Positions 1-11,019 of a DNA stretch of 48,500 nucleotides are shown here, one piece after another (position 1 is the stretch's first letter; each line of letters begins with the position of its first letter). The position numbers were made by a program, and so were the translations under genes. Source of the DNA: Gymnopus androsaceus JB14 (Eukaryota; Basidiomycota; Agaricomycetes; Agaricales; Omphalotaceae); assembly GCA_009733575.1 (NCBI GenBank), contig ML769812.1, positions 1-48,500 of the forward strand, read 5' to 3'. Under the pieces are notes generated by a model. The model was not told where the DNA came from and did no database searches. It worked only from the letters and a program-made list of their open reading frames with translations.

Positions 1-1938
1 AGTAAACAATGAGGATGCACACTTTTGAATACATACCTCAATGATATCCAAAGGTTAATTCCAATGGTGCTTACGGCAACACTCCTCACACACAAGGTCC
101 TTGGAAAAGCACCCAGAGATGCAAAAAAAAGACGGGAGCATGTTCTTGATCCAGGCAGCCACAGGCAATGTCAGGCATAGCAAAAATTCTTGTCCCCATC
201 CCCCTGCCCTTCAGGTCTCAACATCTCAGCAAGATACTCATTGCAGTAAGGTGCCCATTGTCTCATGGGCTCATCCTGTATGGCGTTGGCGTTGTCAGTG
301 CTTCAAATCCCAAAAACTCGGCTCAAGTTTACCTACCAATGTCTGATACCTCTTGCGTTGCATCCTAGTAATAATTTCAGCCATATCCACCGGTATTTCT
401 GCCACTGACATTTGTATGCTGTCTTCCACCTCTTTGATAGGTTCATTTTGAAAGCCATGAATTGTCAATTTGAGAAGCGTGCTCAAGTGTGAATCAATGC
501 GACCAGACCCAGATCCAGAGGCTACTTGATGAAATTGACCAGATTCTTCAAATTTATGTCATTTGAGTGCTGAAGGAACCGCGGCCTCCATTGCTCTGCA
601 CTTTACTCATAGGCCATTGGTAGACATTGCATTGCAGTGGACAACAGCTGTCTCTACAGGTCCAAACATGTCCTTCATTCGCAACATAGCGTGTAGGCCA
701 GGTAGAGCAGTCCTGGATTTGTTGCGTTGCTGTGGTTTCCTTGTGTGTTTGCCCATGATTCCAGTAGGAGATGAAGGTTTTGTAAGATAAGAGATGCTTT
801 GACCATTTGTTTACTTTCTCAGGGTTCATGTTTTTATGCAATCAGTCACATTTGTCCAACAGTCTTCAGCCAACAGTCTTCAGCAATGTATACAAATGTA
901 TGTAAATGTATATACCCCTAGGCAATATCCTCAACAGATTTATCCATAACTGCAGGGACCTCATTACTAGTGTCATCTGGCAACTCAGCAACAACAATAA
1001 CCTCATCTGAGTGACCAAATATGGAAACAGGCCCTTCACCAAATTGTTTGCAAATAGCTTGAATTTTGGGGCAGCTATAGGAATACTCGCTATAAAATCC
1101 AACTCCAACTCCGACTGGGAGTTTGTAAGAAGGCATCAATTCAAGGAGATTTCTGAACGGTTAAGTTAGAGCGTGAAGTAATTGTGCAAAGAAATAATAG
1201 CCTTACCCTTGTTCCCCAGCATGAAGACTGACATGCTGTTCATTCAGCCACGCCATAAAGTCCCACAGCACAGTGGATCCAGGGAGCGTTGATTTGTGCA
1301 CACTGTGCCCAGATGGACTCAATGAACTCGCCTCCAGATAGCACCTGCACAAATATTCTCTGCCTGAGAGTCTTGATAAGACAATAGTTGAGGCATGTCT
1401 GAATCCACCCAAATAGATAGAGTTTTGAAAAATACAAGCACACAAATAAAACTCAAGATGAGTATGGCTCTCCAAGTAGCGCTTGCACTATTTGAAAGGG
1501 TAAGAAAAGCATAATTGAAGTATGAATGCTACTGACTTTTTTTGGTTACATCCGTCATAGCATTGAGATGTCAAGTCAAGGTAGAAGGCAAGAGAAAAAG
1601 GCAGTTAGTTTACCCCTGTTTGCTCAACAGTACGTTACCTTCTTGCCAAATTAGCCACTTTTGCCTTATGCATAACAACGAGCACTCTTTCCTTATACAT
1701 CATACTAAATGGGCACTCTTTTCCCTTATGTATAATGATCTTCTACAAACTGAATTAAAGCGTAATATTCAAATACAAGCTACACCAAGGGCCCCTTCAG
1801 CTCATCCAGCATAGAATAAAGATTAAGTCCATCCGATACTTGCTTGCGCTGCTTCTGTTTTGCCTCTGCCAAGTCTACCTCTGCCATCCAATGGCGTACA
1901 TGGCCATCGTCATTTACAATGTGAAACAATCACCCGGC
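1..1938 (-). pseudogene. Repeat block R1: relic of an unrecognised multi-exon minus-strand gene
   Basis: This block recurs at 30891-31660 plus 47257-48260 with few differences. On the minus strand there are short coding-looking pieces, for example about 1140-918 (contains MPSYKLPVGVGVGF and IFGHSDEVIVVAELPDD) and about 480-295 (contains MSVAEIPVDMAEIITRMQ), separated by stops. Near 60-150 the minus strand reads a Cys/His-rich stretch (CISGCF..CEECCRKHH) that could be a degenerate zinc-binding motif like those beside fungal KDZ transposases. That link is a guess. No intact ORF or recognised domain was found. Bases 1363-1519 (157 bp) are absent from the second copy. The left end lies outside the window. 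Confidence 0.55.
776..782. other. Empty (pre-insertion) site paralogous to the Helitron insertion
   Basis: R1 reads GAAGGTTTTGTAAG here without interruption. In the second copy the same bases are split: GAAGGT is followed at 31661 by CCCCGACA, and TTTTGTAAG resumes at 47257. Sequence on both sides stays collinear for hundreds of bases, so this is the ancestral target and it fixes the Helitron ends to within one base. Confidence 0.95.
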
Positions 1939-2877
1939 AGTAACATGCAATTGGAAAAGACCAATGTGCAATATCACATGTGGCATTTAGAGTGAACACT
2001 CCACAAAGGTGAATTGGGTATGTAGAGTATGTAAAAAGGGAAAAAGAGTGGCACAATGAACAAAAGTCATTATTGGTGTCTCATGGTTATCATATCTGGT
2101 AATCACATGATGTTAAAATCACATGAAGGTAGGTAGGGTCCGTGGCCAAGGCTGAAAAAAAATTTCTGACCCCCAGTACAAAATTTTTTTTGGAGGCTCT
2201 TGGTGCATATATGTGCTGTAACTGCACACTGAGTATGTGAGAATGTGAAATATATACTAATGAATGTGTGCGATTGTTTGTACTATCAGTACTGCAATCT
2301 TATCTGAGTAAATAGTGAGTGTATGCAGTTTAATACTAGTGAAAGAGTGGATTTATGGTAAGTAGTGTTAATAAAGTTTAATAGCAAATGGTATCACTCA
2401 TAACACTCCAGACACATCACATGACCATCTGAGTTACTAAGATCACCCTGAAACAATGCTCCTAGGATTTGAACCTAGGCTCTCTTGGATCTGGACTAAG
2501 GGTATTAACCACTACATCACAAGACATTGATGCTCTGAGCATTGTCATTTAAACAGTTTGGCTCAGATGAAGACTCTTTTTGAACCTCTGAATATTTTAT
2601 ATCAAATTTCTAATGATTAATTCTGCTAGTCTCCCAATAGAGATATGATCTTCCCAACTCAGTGAATTTAACTAGCGCCTTCGAAACCACCTCTTTCCTT
2701 CCTTCTAACATACAATTCAAATAGGCTGAAAGCCAGGAATTGTTTCTCAGGAACATAGAAGAGTGTAGAATGCCATTGGAAGCTGGAACACAAATTAAAA
2801 TTTACAAAGTCAATGTTAACAAAATCACTTACATTGGCACTTGAATTCATTTGCATCATGATCTACTTGAAACTAAA
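1939..2877 (-). other. 3' region of NLR copy A; left end of duplicated module D1
   Basis: Homology to 20625-21544 begins here, so it marks the left edge of the D1/D2 duplication as seen in D2. It holds no ORF worth calling. On the minus strand just after the NLR stop there is a good intron signature (donor GTAAGT near 2842, acceptor CAG near 2783), suggesting a spliced 3' UTR. It also contains a tRNA-like sequence (2454-2525) and a T-rich stretch near 2155-2195 shared with 20820-20860 and with the end of the window. Confidence 0.6.
2454..2525 (-). repeat. tRNA-derived sequence (SINE head or tRNA pseudogene)
   Basis: On the minus strand there is an A-box-like TGATGTAGTGGTTA and a perfect B box GGTTCAAATCC. 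The B box sits inside a 5-bp T-arm stem CCTAG/CTAGG. The putative acceptor ends (GTCTTGT and AGCATTG) do not pair, so this is not a functional tRNA gene. The layout resembles a Gln-type tRNA. It is more likely a SINE head or a decayed tRNA carried with the NLR module; the second copy is at 21126-21197. Confidence 0.6.
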
Positions 2878-5800
2878 CTATTTGTCCTTCTCCAGATAAG
2901 CAGCATGATTACCATGTTGTCTTTGTGACGTGCTGGATGTTGCAGCTGTAGGAGAAACTCTTTGTTTTTGTGTAGTTCGTGATTGAGCTTTTTGCTTCTC
3001 TACATCTCTGGCCCGAGCTGCTATACCTTTTTTGGCAGTTTGGTAGCTTTATGAGAGTGCAATACAGTTTGGTTTGATAATGGAAAAGTAGTTGGAGCTT
3101 CCACAATAGGCTTTAGTGACTGTGTACTTGTTTCATGCTCTTCTAGATCATGGTATATCATTGCTAAGTTATGTCTGAAAGTCAAAGTTCTTGGATGGTC
3201 TTCTCCCATGACGTTCTTTGAAACTTCAAGGAGGGGCTTCTGAAGATCCAAAGCTTCATTGTACCTTCCTAGATGCTGGTATGTCATTGCTAAGTTATTT
3301 GTGTGAGTCATTGTATCTGGATGCTCTTCTCCCATGACTTGCTTCGAAACTTCAAGGAGAGGCTTCTGAAGATCCAAAGCTTCATTGTACCTTCCTAGAA
3401 ACTGGTATGTCAATGCCAAATTATTTGTGCGACTCAATGTAGCTGGATGCTCTTCTCCCATGACTTGTTTTGAAACTTCAAGGAGGGGCCTCTGAAGATC
3501 CAAAGCTTCATTGTACCTTCCTAGATACTGGTATGTCAATGCCAAGTCATTTTTGCGAGTCATTGTAGCTGGATGCTCTTCTCCCATAACTTGTTTTGAA
3601 ACTTCAAGGAGGGGCTTCTGAAGATCCAAAGCTTCATTGTACCTTCCTAGATACTGGTATGTCAATGCCAAGTTATTTGTGCGACTCAATGTAGCTGGAT
3701 GCTCTTCTCCCATGACTTGTTTTGAAACTTCAAGGAGGGGCCTCTGAAGATCCAAAGCTTCATTGTACCTTCCTAGATACTGGTATGTCAATGCCAAGTC
3801 ATTTTTGCGACTCAATGTAGCTGGATGCTCTTCTCCCATGACTTGTTTTGAAACTTCAAGGAGGGGCCTCTGAAGATCCAAAGCTTCATTGTACCTTCCT
3901 AGATACTGGTATGTCAATGCCAAGTCATTTTTGCGAGTCATTGTAGCTGGATGCTCTTCTCCCATAACTTGTTTTGAAACTTCAAGGAGGGGCTTCTGAA
4001 GATCCAAAGCTTCATTGTACCTTCCTAGATACTGGTATGTTCAAGCCAAGTCATTTGTGCGACTCAATGTAGCTGGATGCTCTTCTCCCATGACTTGTTT
4101 TGAAACTTCAAGGAGGGCCTCTGAAGATCCAAAGCTTCATTGTACCTTCCTAGATACTGGTATGTCAATGCCAAGTCATTTTTGCGAGTCAATGTAGCTG
4201 GATGCTCTTCTTCCCATGACTTGCTTTGAAACTTCAAGGAGGGGCCTCTGAAGATCCAAAGCTTCATTGTACCTTCCTAGATACTGGTATGTCAATGCCA
4301 AGTCATTTTTGCGAGTCATTGTAGCTGGATGCTCTTCTCCCATAACTTGTTTTGAAACTTCAAGGAGGGGCTTCTGAAGATCCAAAGCTTCATTGTACCT
4401 TCCTAGATACTGGTATGTCAATGCCAAGTTATTTGTGCGACTCATGTAGCTGGATGCTCTTCTCCCATGACTTGTTTTGAAACTTCAAGGAGGGGCCTCT
4501 GAAGATCCAAAGCTTCATTGTACCTTCCTAGATACTGGTATGTCAATGCCAAGTCATTTTTGCGAGTCAATGTAGCTGGATGCTCTTCTCCCATGACTTG
4601 TTTTGAAACTTCAAGGAGGGGCCTCTGAAGATCCAAAGCTTCATTGTACCTTCCTAGATACTGGTATGTCAATGCCAAGTCATTTTTGCGAGTCAATGTA
4701 GCTGGATGCTCTTCTCCCATAACTTGTTTTGAAACTTCAAGGAGGGGCTTCTGAAGATCCAAAGCTTCATTGTACCTTCCTAGATGCTGGTATGCCATTG
4801 CTAAGTTATTTGTGTGAGTCATTGTATCTGGATGCTCTTCTCCCATGACTTGCTTTGAAACTTCAAGGAGGGGCTTCTGAAGATCCAAAGCTTCATTGTA
4901 CCTTCCTAGATGCTGGTATGTCATTGCTAAGTTATTTGTGTGAGTCATTGTATCTGGATGCTCTTCTCCCATGACTTGCTTCGAAACTTCAAGGAGAGGC
5001 TTCTGAAGATCCAAAGCTTCATTGTACCTTCCTAGAAACTGGTATGTCAATGCCAAATTATTTGTGCGACTCAATGTAGCTGGATGCTCTTCTCCCATGA
5101 CTTGTTTTGAAACTTCAAGGAGGGGCCTCTGAAGATCCAAAGCTTCATTGTACCTTCCTAGATACTGGTATGTCAATGCCAAGTCATGTGTGTGGGTCAA
5201 AGTACTTGGATGTTCTTCTCCAAGAGATATCTTTGTCTCCTCAACTATGGGCTTCCAGTATGTCAGAGCCTTTGTTGCATAGTGGCTCATCAGCCACAAA
5301 GTCCCAAACCCCTTTTTGATGACTAGTTCACCTATATGATGCTTCTCAAGTGCAATGCAGTGTGGTGTAAGTAATCTTACAAAGCTAATGTCATCCCATT
5401 GAGTACCATTAATTGATGCTGCCACAATCCCTTGGGCTCCTAAGCAAATATCCTCCTTCAAATCTATGTCCATTCTATCCATCATCCACTTATGTACCAA
5501 GGGATGAAATGAAAATAGTCCATTGTGGATGACATTCAGCAATGAATAGCTACCAATTTTATGTATCATCTCATTTATTTTCATGGTATCCCATTTCATG
5601 GACTCTGTTGCAAGCAATGCCAGAAAACTCTTTGCATTATTTACTGATTCACTTGATTCCAAATCTTCAATGTTCTCAATTGCTCTCTTGAACAAGGCAT
5701 AAGGAATTCTTTCATGATGTAGATATGCACAGATATTCAGCAGAATCTTGCTGTTCTCTTCTAGTTTATTCCAACTCAAATTCCATGTTGCATATATGGA

Positions 5801-6749
5801 CATTGTATAATTGTCCAAACTCTGTGAAATATCTGTACTCAGCAATTCAGCTTGTTGAGATTTAAGCAGATCTAGATAATTGTTGAGACATTTATGCTGA
5901 TTGATATATGCACCAGCCTGAACTAATGCCAAAGCAAAACAATGAAGTTCCTTGGCAATGACTCCAGCTAATTTCTCTTCCTTCACTGTTGCCTGTCTCT
6001 TAATTGCATGTTTCAAAAGAAGCCACATAGCATCATTAGGTTCCATGTCCTTTATCTCCTCAGATCTCCCTGCAACTCCTATGAGATCTGGATTTCTGGA
6101 TGTGATGATCACATTTCCATGATCACAGGGGGGTAGGAATTTACCCAAGTTTAGTTGTGCATTATCAGCATTGTCCATGATAATCAGCCAATTTTCTTTA
6201 TGGGTTTTAAACCATTTAAATCCAGATTCCCATCCTTGCACTAACATCGAAGCATGTCTCATTGCTATGTCATAATAGCTTGCCTTGATGGAGTCCTCAG
6301 ACTCAGCAACAATGAAACAAATCTCAGTGAAACTACCAGACAACTGTTGAGTAGTGAATCAAAATATAGTTCCTGGAAACATATACCTTGTATTGAACTT
6401 CCTTGCAAATTCCAGTGCACATTGAGTTTTCCCTGCACCACCCAAACCATGCAAAAGGAATATTTTCCTTCTTCCTGCATCTTCGGACAGCATATCCTTG
6501 ATAAAATAATCTTCAAGGACATTCAAAATAGTTTTTCTTCCTGTAAATAATGAAGTAGAGGTGGGACAATGAGTCATTCCCTCAACATATCCTTCCAACC
6601 ATTTACTAAGTGTCAATGTTTGAATACAGTAGAATTGAAATACCTGGAGGCACATTTACTTGAGCACTACCTGCATGTGTAATGTTCACATTCTGTGCAG
6701 CATTGAAAATCCCTCCTTGAATACTGAAGTCGGATGCATTGGCAAACAT
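2878..6749 (-). pseudogene. NLR copy A: NB-ARC/TPR STAND receptor, decayed
   Basis: This is a paralogue of the gene at 21545-25800 with the same exon plan: exon 1 6749-6644 (MFANASDFSIQGGIFNAAQ...), exon 2 6605-6387 with P-loop GLGGAGKTQ, intron 6333-6386, and exon 3 with Walker B LIIMDNAD, the TSRN motif, a winged-helix-like segment and about 16 TPRs. It is broken in several places. One base is missing at the exon 2 start (TAAATGG where copy B has TAATATGG). There is a 1-base deletion near 4443, an extra base near 4210, a deletion near 4122, an in-frame TGA near 4038 (DLA*TYQ), and a 1-base deletion near 3030 that removes the basic C-terminal tail. The family's role is intracellular recognition in incompatibility or immunity. 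This copy cannot encode the full protein. Confidence 0.88.
3200..5220 (-). repeat. TPR-coding tandem array A, about 16 units of 126 bp
   Basis: Each unit encodes 42 residues of kinesin-light-chain-like TPR (LGRYNEALDLQ, then KPLLEVSKQVMGEEHP, then a variable stretch and NLA.TY). Units are nearly identical at the DNA level. Differences cluster after GEEHP and before LGRYN (YQYL, YQHL, YQFL) and at Q/R-KPLL. Copy A alternates K/RPLL and uses ATLSRTNN, ATLTRKND and DTMTHTNN types in mixed order. Such homogeneity implies recent unequal exchange or gene conversion. Confidence 0.95.
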
Positions 6750-6970
6750 CTGAGGTCTGCTAGTGGAGTGACTGTAATATTAGCTGTGATAGTACTGCCT
6801 GTGGGTGTCACCTACGAAGATCTTATGGTCACAGATGGTGCTTGTCAACCCCAGGCGGTTCCTCAAATAAAAGACACGACCTACCTGGAGAAGTTTTCTG
6901 TCATTCTTGATATGGCTTCAAAAGTGGGAATGTGAGAAAGTTTAGAAGTGGGCGACAAATGAATCAATGT

Positions 6971-6980
6971 CCTTTATATA
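6971..6980 (-). promoter_or_regulatory. TATA box upstream of NLR copy A
   Basis: The minus strand reads TATATAAAGG about 220 bp upstream of the exon 1 ATG at 6749, conserved at the same spacing in copy B (26022-26031). A possible 5' UTR intron (donor CAG|GTAGGT at 6884, acceptor near 6760 or 6750) would lie between. This is inferred from sequence only. Confidence 0.5.
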
Positions 6981-7124
6981 CCCAGGTAGCGCCGGTGAAA
7001 TGGAAAGCCCGTTGCCCATTGCCCTGCTACGTCATCTGGTCATATGGTCAGTCCAGACTATTCTAAATCAGTGTCAATCAGTTCTTCCAGCCGAAGCCGA
7101 CAACAAATTGGAAATACATTCAAG

Positions 7125-8177
7125 TCCTTAGTAGCACGCGCCTTCTTCCTGCACTTTATGCTTAAAACCTTCTCTGACCCAACTTTGGCCCGACCGTACT
7201 ACCAATTTCATAAAAATGCAATCAGTTCATAATGCTGTCCACCTCTTTCATAACGATAAAGGTTCCACGGAAGCGCTGGGACTCATACATTTCTTATCGA
7301 GGTCTATCATCAAGATGGGAGATCAAGGCAATTGGAACTCAATGATGGCATGCCATGGAACATGGTTTTGTCGGCCAGGGTAGACCTCAAAGTAAACGAG
7401 AGCTAGAAGAGGAAGGCCGTTGAGCAGAAGAAATGGAATGGGCGATCAACTCCCGGAACACTTAGAAACAATTGCCGTAGGAAACTCTAACTGTTGGACT
7501 TGGATGAAATGTCGGAACCCCAACGGAACCCTGAAGGATCAACATTTCTGTTTCTCCAACTATGTCCCTCCTCAATTCTGTTCAGAGGAAAACTGTCTGT
7601 AATCATCGTCACAGCCAAGTCACAGCGATGATCATCATCTGCGTCGGCATATGGTCTCTGGCGACCTGCAGGCCTCTCTTGCAACTTGCTACAGTGATGA
7701 GAGTGCTAATTTTTAGTGCGTTTTCGGTAGTGGCTATTGTGTGAGTTTATCTTTTTGGGTGCTCAAGCCCATGTGCTATTTTTGTTCCCATATCAGGCTA
7801 GGTCTCGTTTTCTTTTTCATGTCACTAAGTAAACATGGTCCTGGATTGGAACTCGTTCTGTCTCTTCGTGAGTCCTTCCCTACTATTCATGCCAATCTGG
7901 GCCTCCTGACGATGTCTTCCTTATTTCCGTTTGCAGCGGTGCTGGCCTTCGGTACTCAGAGAGACCTTGTTCAGTCCTGGAACGCTGGATTCCAAGCGTG
8001 TTTTCATTCAATCCAAGCATGCTGCAGAATGCTGATTTCACTGCAATGGCAATCCGGAAGACATGGACATGGACCGAGGCCGTGCAGTAATAGCAGTCAG
8101 GAAAGCATGATTAGCGTAAATGTTGAACTTTGAAGGCTGTACGGCGGTGCTTAACAGGCTTGCTATCCTGGACTATG
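7125..8177. other. 1.05-kb segment present in D1 and absent from D2
   Basis: D1 and D2 are collinear on both sides (TACATTCAAG then ACTA.TCGCT), but D2 lacks this segment, so it is an insertion in D1 or a deletion in D2. No terminal inverted repeats or clear target duplication were found. It contains a short plus-strand ORF from 7438 (ATGGGCGATCAACTCCC) encoding about 54 residues with six Cys and no signal peptide. A 130-codon plus ORF at 7741-8133 has no ATG-based support and no recognisable domain. No confident gene. Confidence 0.4.
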
Positions 8178-8831
8178 ACTATTCGCTCTTCCACCTTCTC
8201 CTCCCGGCTGTGTACCTCCTTGCCCTTCTTACCTTTCCTTTCGAATACTTACTACCTTGCTGCGTCCCGGATTTCCTTCATTTCTTCCGGATCTGTAATA
8301 ATGTACTTTTACTTAGCCCGAAGTTGGAGAGATAGACCCTGGATGTGCTATATATTTCATGTATTATTACTACATGCACTCTCTGTATTAAATAGCTCTC
8401 ATTATCATTTCTCCTCCCAAGCTCGAACTCTGAAAAAATGGGATTTGGACGTCGGAGAGGCTCTGAGGGCAAGTCCCGAGAATATAATACGGCGTTCAAG
8501 CTGAAACTCGACGTCACTGGTAAAGCAAATGCATCTACTCCGGCGCAACTGCTACCGGAGACTTGGAGTCCTTCGCCCATTTTTGCACTGGCTACGACGC
8601 TAAGCTCTCAACAGGCACTCGCATTCGAAACTGGACTTCTACCTATCTCGCTCCCACGTCTCTTATGGCCCACATCTCGTTCATCCGGGAGTAGCAGAAA
8701 CGAGGCCCGTATACTGTCTCAAATTCAATTGCATGCAGTTTAGATCTACACGTATACTCATTAAAAAGCTACACGGTAGTGCGAAATGATCGATACAGCA
8801 ACGACGAATTCCGAGTATGGCGTCGGGCGTT
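8178..8831. other. Intergenic stretch between NLR A and FES1 A
   Basis: It is homologous to 26188-26849 in D2 with many indels that shift every frame, so the short ORFs here are not conserved. Nothing else was identified. Confidence 0.5.
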
Positions 8832-10107
8832 TCACGACTTGACCCTCTGCACCAATTCATCAAGCTCGCCACCACTCATACTCCATCTTTCTGCCAAGCC
8901 ACCCGAATCCTTCATCTTCTCCTTGCCAATCCACTCGCGAAGACGGTCTTTTTGGTCGTGTTCTAGTGTCCCGTTGCATACGATAGCATATGTCCTTAAA
9001 AGCCTAAACGACGAATGGAATGTTTTAGGAAAGATATGTCGATAAACAAAACAAAACTCACGCAACACCCTTTTCCTCGAAATCCGGATCCACTTCCTCT
9101 TGGTCGCCGTCTTCGCCATACGGTAATGGATTCGTCAAGCCGTCGATGAGGGTACCCAGTATATTGTGCTTCGTCATCGCCTCGAGGGTAAGCGCGGACG
9201 TCAAGGCACGACCAGGCTGAAAGAGATGAGCTGCATGGGAATTAGGATGGATAGGTCCCTGGTTTTGCTGAGAGTCGGGTGTATGGAGGTTATCGGATGA
9301 CGATGATGAAGACGACGACGTTGTTTCATTCGGTGTAAGAAGGCTATTCAGGAGGAAAGCAGTTTTCCTGCGGACGGCGATGTTTGGATCTGTATTAGAG
9401 ATATATCAATGTAAGAAAGAGCGAGTGAGTCGTCTTGAATTACTCACCTTGCAAAGCCTGACATAGCCTGCTCCAACCATCGGAATTCAGCTGTACTAGC
9501 GCAGGAGCATTGTGCTTGAGCAAACCCGAGAGCGCATAGATGACTTTGGATCGTATCTGTTGCGATGAGGCTGCAGAATTACCGGAACTCGGTGAAAGGA
9601 AGGAAGTGAGAGTCGGTAATGGCGCTAGTTTGAGATACTAAACGAAATCGGTTAGCAATCGAACTGAAAAGCAGAATGACAGGAGGACTTACTGCGTCCT
9701 GAGCTGCAGGGTTATTTTGAAGAGCAGTACCAATGACCCAAACGGCGTGAGCCTTAACAGAATCGGGTCCAGACGTTAGAAGAGCGTGTAAAGGCTCCCA
9801 CATGTTGAGTTTTTCAAGATCTATCCATTGAAAACTTCGTTAAAAGAAACTAAAGGAGAATAAGCGATCCATACATACTATTAGCGTTGTCGATCTGTTC
9901 TATGAGCTGAAAGAAAGTCAGTGAAATTCCACACAGAAAAAACGAACGGACTGACCATTTCCAAGTTATCCAAAGCATCTATACGGTCATCCTCGCTTCT
10001 ATTTCGGGATTTAGATCACTTCTTTGCGTAGGCGTAGGGACATTTGCATTACCATCTTGAGGCGTAGAGTTTTCGATACATCATCGGCCGCGGAGGAGAG
10101 ATTGCAT
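8832..10107 (-). pseudogene. FES1: FES1 copy A (Hsp70 nucleotide exchange factor), decayed at the 5' end
   Basis: Fes1/HspBP1-type armadillo-fold protein that promotes ADP release from cytosolic Hsp70. Downstream exons are recognisable and in frame: LIEQIDNAN, then NLEKLNMWEPLHALLTSG..AHAVWVIGTALQNN, then QLNSDGWSRLCQALQ, a Ser-rich linker, EAMTKHNILGTLIDGL, and the last exon LLRTYAIVCNGTLEHDQ to a stop at 8832. Introns have good borders (GTAAGT..TTTAG near 9692-9640; GTGAGT in the last). The 5' exon is ruined. An in-frame TGA falls at codon 9 (MQSLLRGR*), and 73 bp present in copy B (28028-28100) are missing, removing the ELMKEAMAIAVDAN region and shifting frame. Intact C-terminal half, dead N-terminal half. 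Confidence 0.88.
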
Positions 10108-10284
10108 GATTGAAAAAGATTAAAGATACAGAGAAGGGAAGTTCAAGGACATATATGGATGCAGAAAGTGGACTCTGGAGAAAATTGTTGACGCTTCGAG
10201 ACAAGAGGATGACGGAAAAAAAATCCCGGACTCCCCCTCGGACCGCTACCCGAGCGCTTCCGCAAAGTAATCAGCTTTCACGCC

Positions 10285-10762
10285 AAGTGCAAAAAAATCC
10301 GCTCGAATGAAATACTGATTGATTTACTAATTTTCGTGTGAAAAATTGCTTATGAGTGAAATTTTGAGCGAAAAATGATCATTCAGTTGAGCTACCTAGT
10401 TTAATGAAACTATACTTATCGGTTGAGTTTTCAGTTAAAACTGAAAAAAAGACTGAAATATCAGCTACTCTGGCAGCCAAAACAGATGGGCTCCCCAAGT
10501 CAGGTATTGAATCACAACCAAATAAGATCTGGCCCTTGAGTAGGTTGCTGGGGGTCCATCAGTTCTGGCTGCCAGAGTAGCTGATATTTCAGTCTTTTTT
10601 CAGTTTTAACTGAAAACTCAACCGATAAGTATATTTTCATTAAACTAGGTAGCTCAACTGAATGATCATTTTTCGCTCAAAATTTCACTCATAAGCAATT
10701 TTTCACAAGAAAATTAGTAAATCAATCAGTATTTCATTCGAGCGGATTTTTTGCACTTTTGG
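10285..10762. repeat. Foldback element: about 200-bp inverted arms, about 70-bp loop
   Basis: The left arm starts AAGTGCAAAAAAATCCGCTC (10285). The right arm is its reverse complement, ending GGATTTTTTGCACTTTT at 10760. The arms run about 200 bp with only a handful of differences and flank a loop from about 10490 to 10565. There is no ORF and no convincing target duplication. It is probably a non-autonomous long-TIR or foldback DNA transposon, and its transcript would form a long hairpin. It lies just beyond the D1 duplication edge (about 10205). Confidence 0.9.
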
Positions 10763-11019
10763 TGTGTTTGCGAATTCTTCCAAGACGAAAACATAAATAG
10801 CGTCTTGTTGCATACAAAATACATTATTTTAAGCTACAGAACCTCCACCATTTTCAACTATTCTGAATCAATTGATGCACTCAAATTTCGTGAAAAATCT
10901 GAGTTAATGTGGCAGGCGCCGGAAAGTGATGCTCTTTCCCTTCCACTTGATTCCAACCACGACATCAACTAACAACAGCTTGCGCCTGCGACATGCTAAA
11001 CATAGGTCAGATGTTGTAG

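Noticed and set aside
101..346. Plus-strand ORFs in R1 and R2
   Set aside because: They open at non-ATG codons and frames differ between the two copies through small indels; the better coding signal is on the minus strand.
1363..1519. Intron loss in R2
   Set aside because: Neither strand gives GT..AG borders at the indel edges.
2454..2525. Functional tRNA gene
   Set aside because: Acceptor stem cannot form in either copy.
3200..5220. CRISPR-like regular repeats
   Set aside because: The 126-bp units are contiguous coding TPRs with no spacers, in a eukaryotic gene.
7741..8133. 130-codon plus-strand ORF
   Set aside because: No ATG-supported start context, no domain, absent from D2, composition like its non-coding surroundings.
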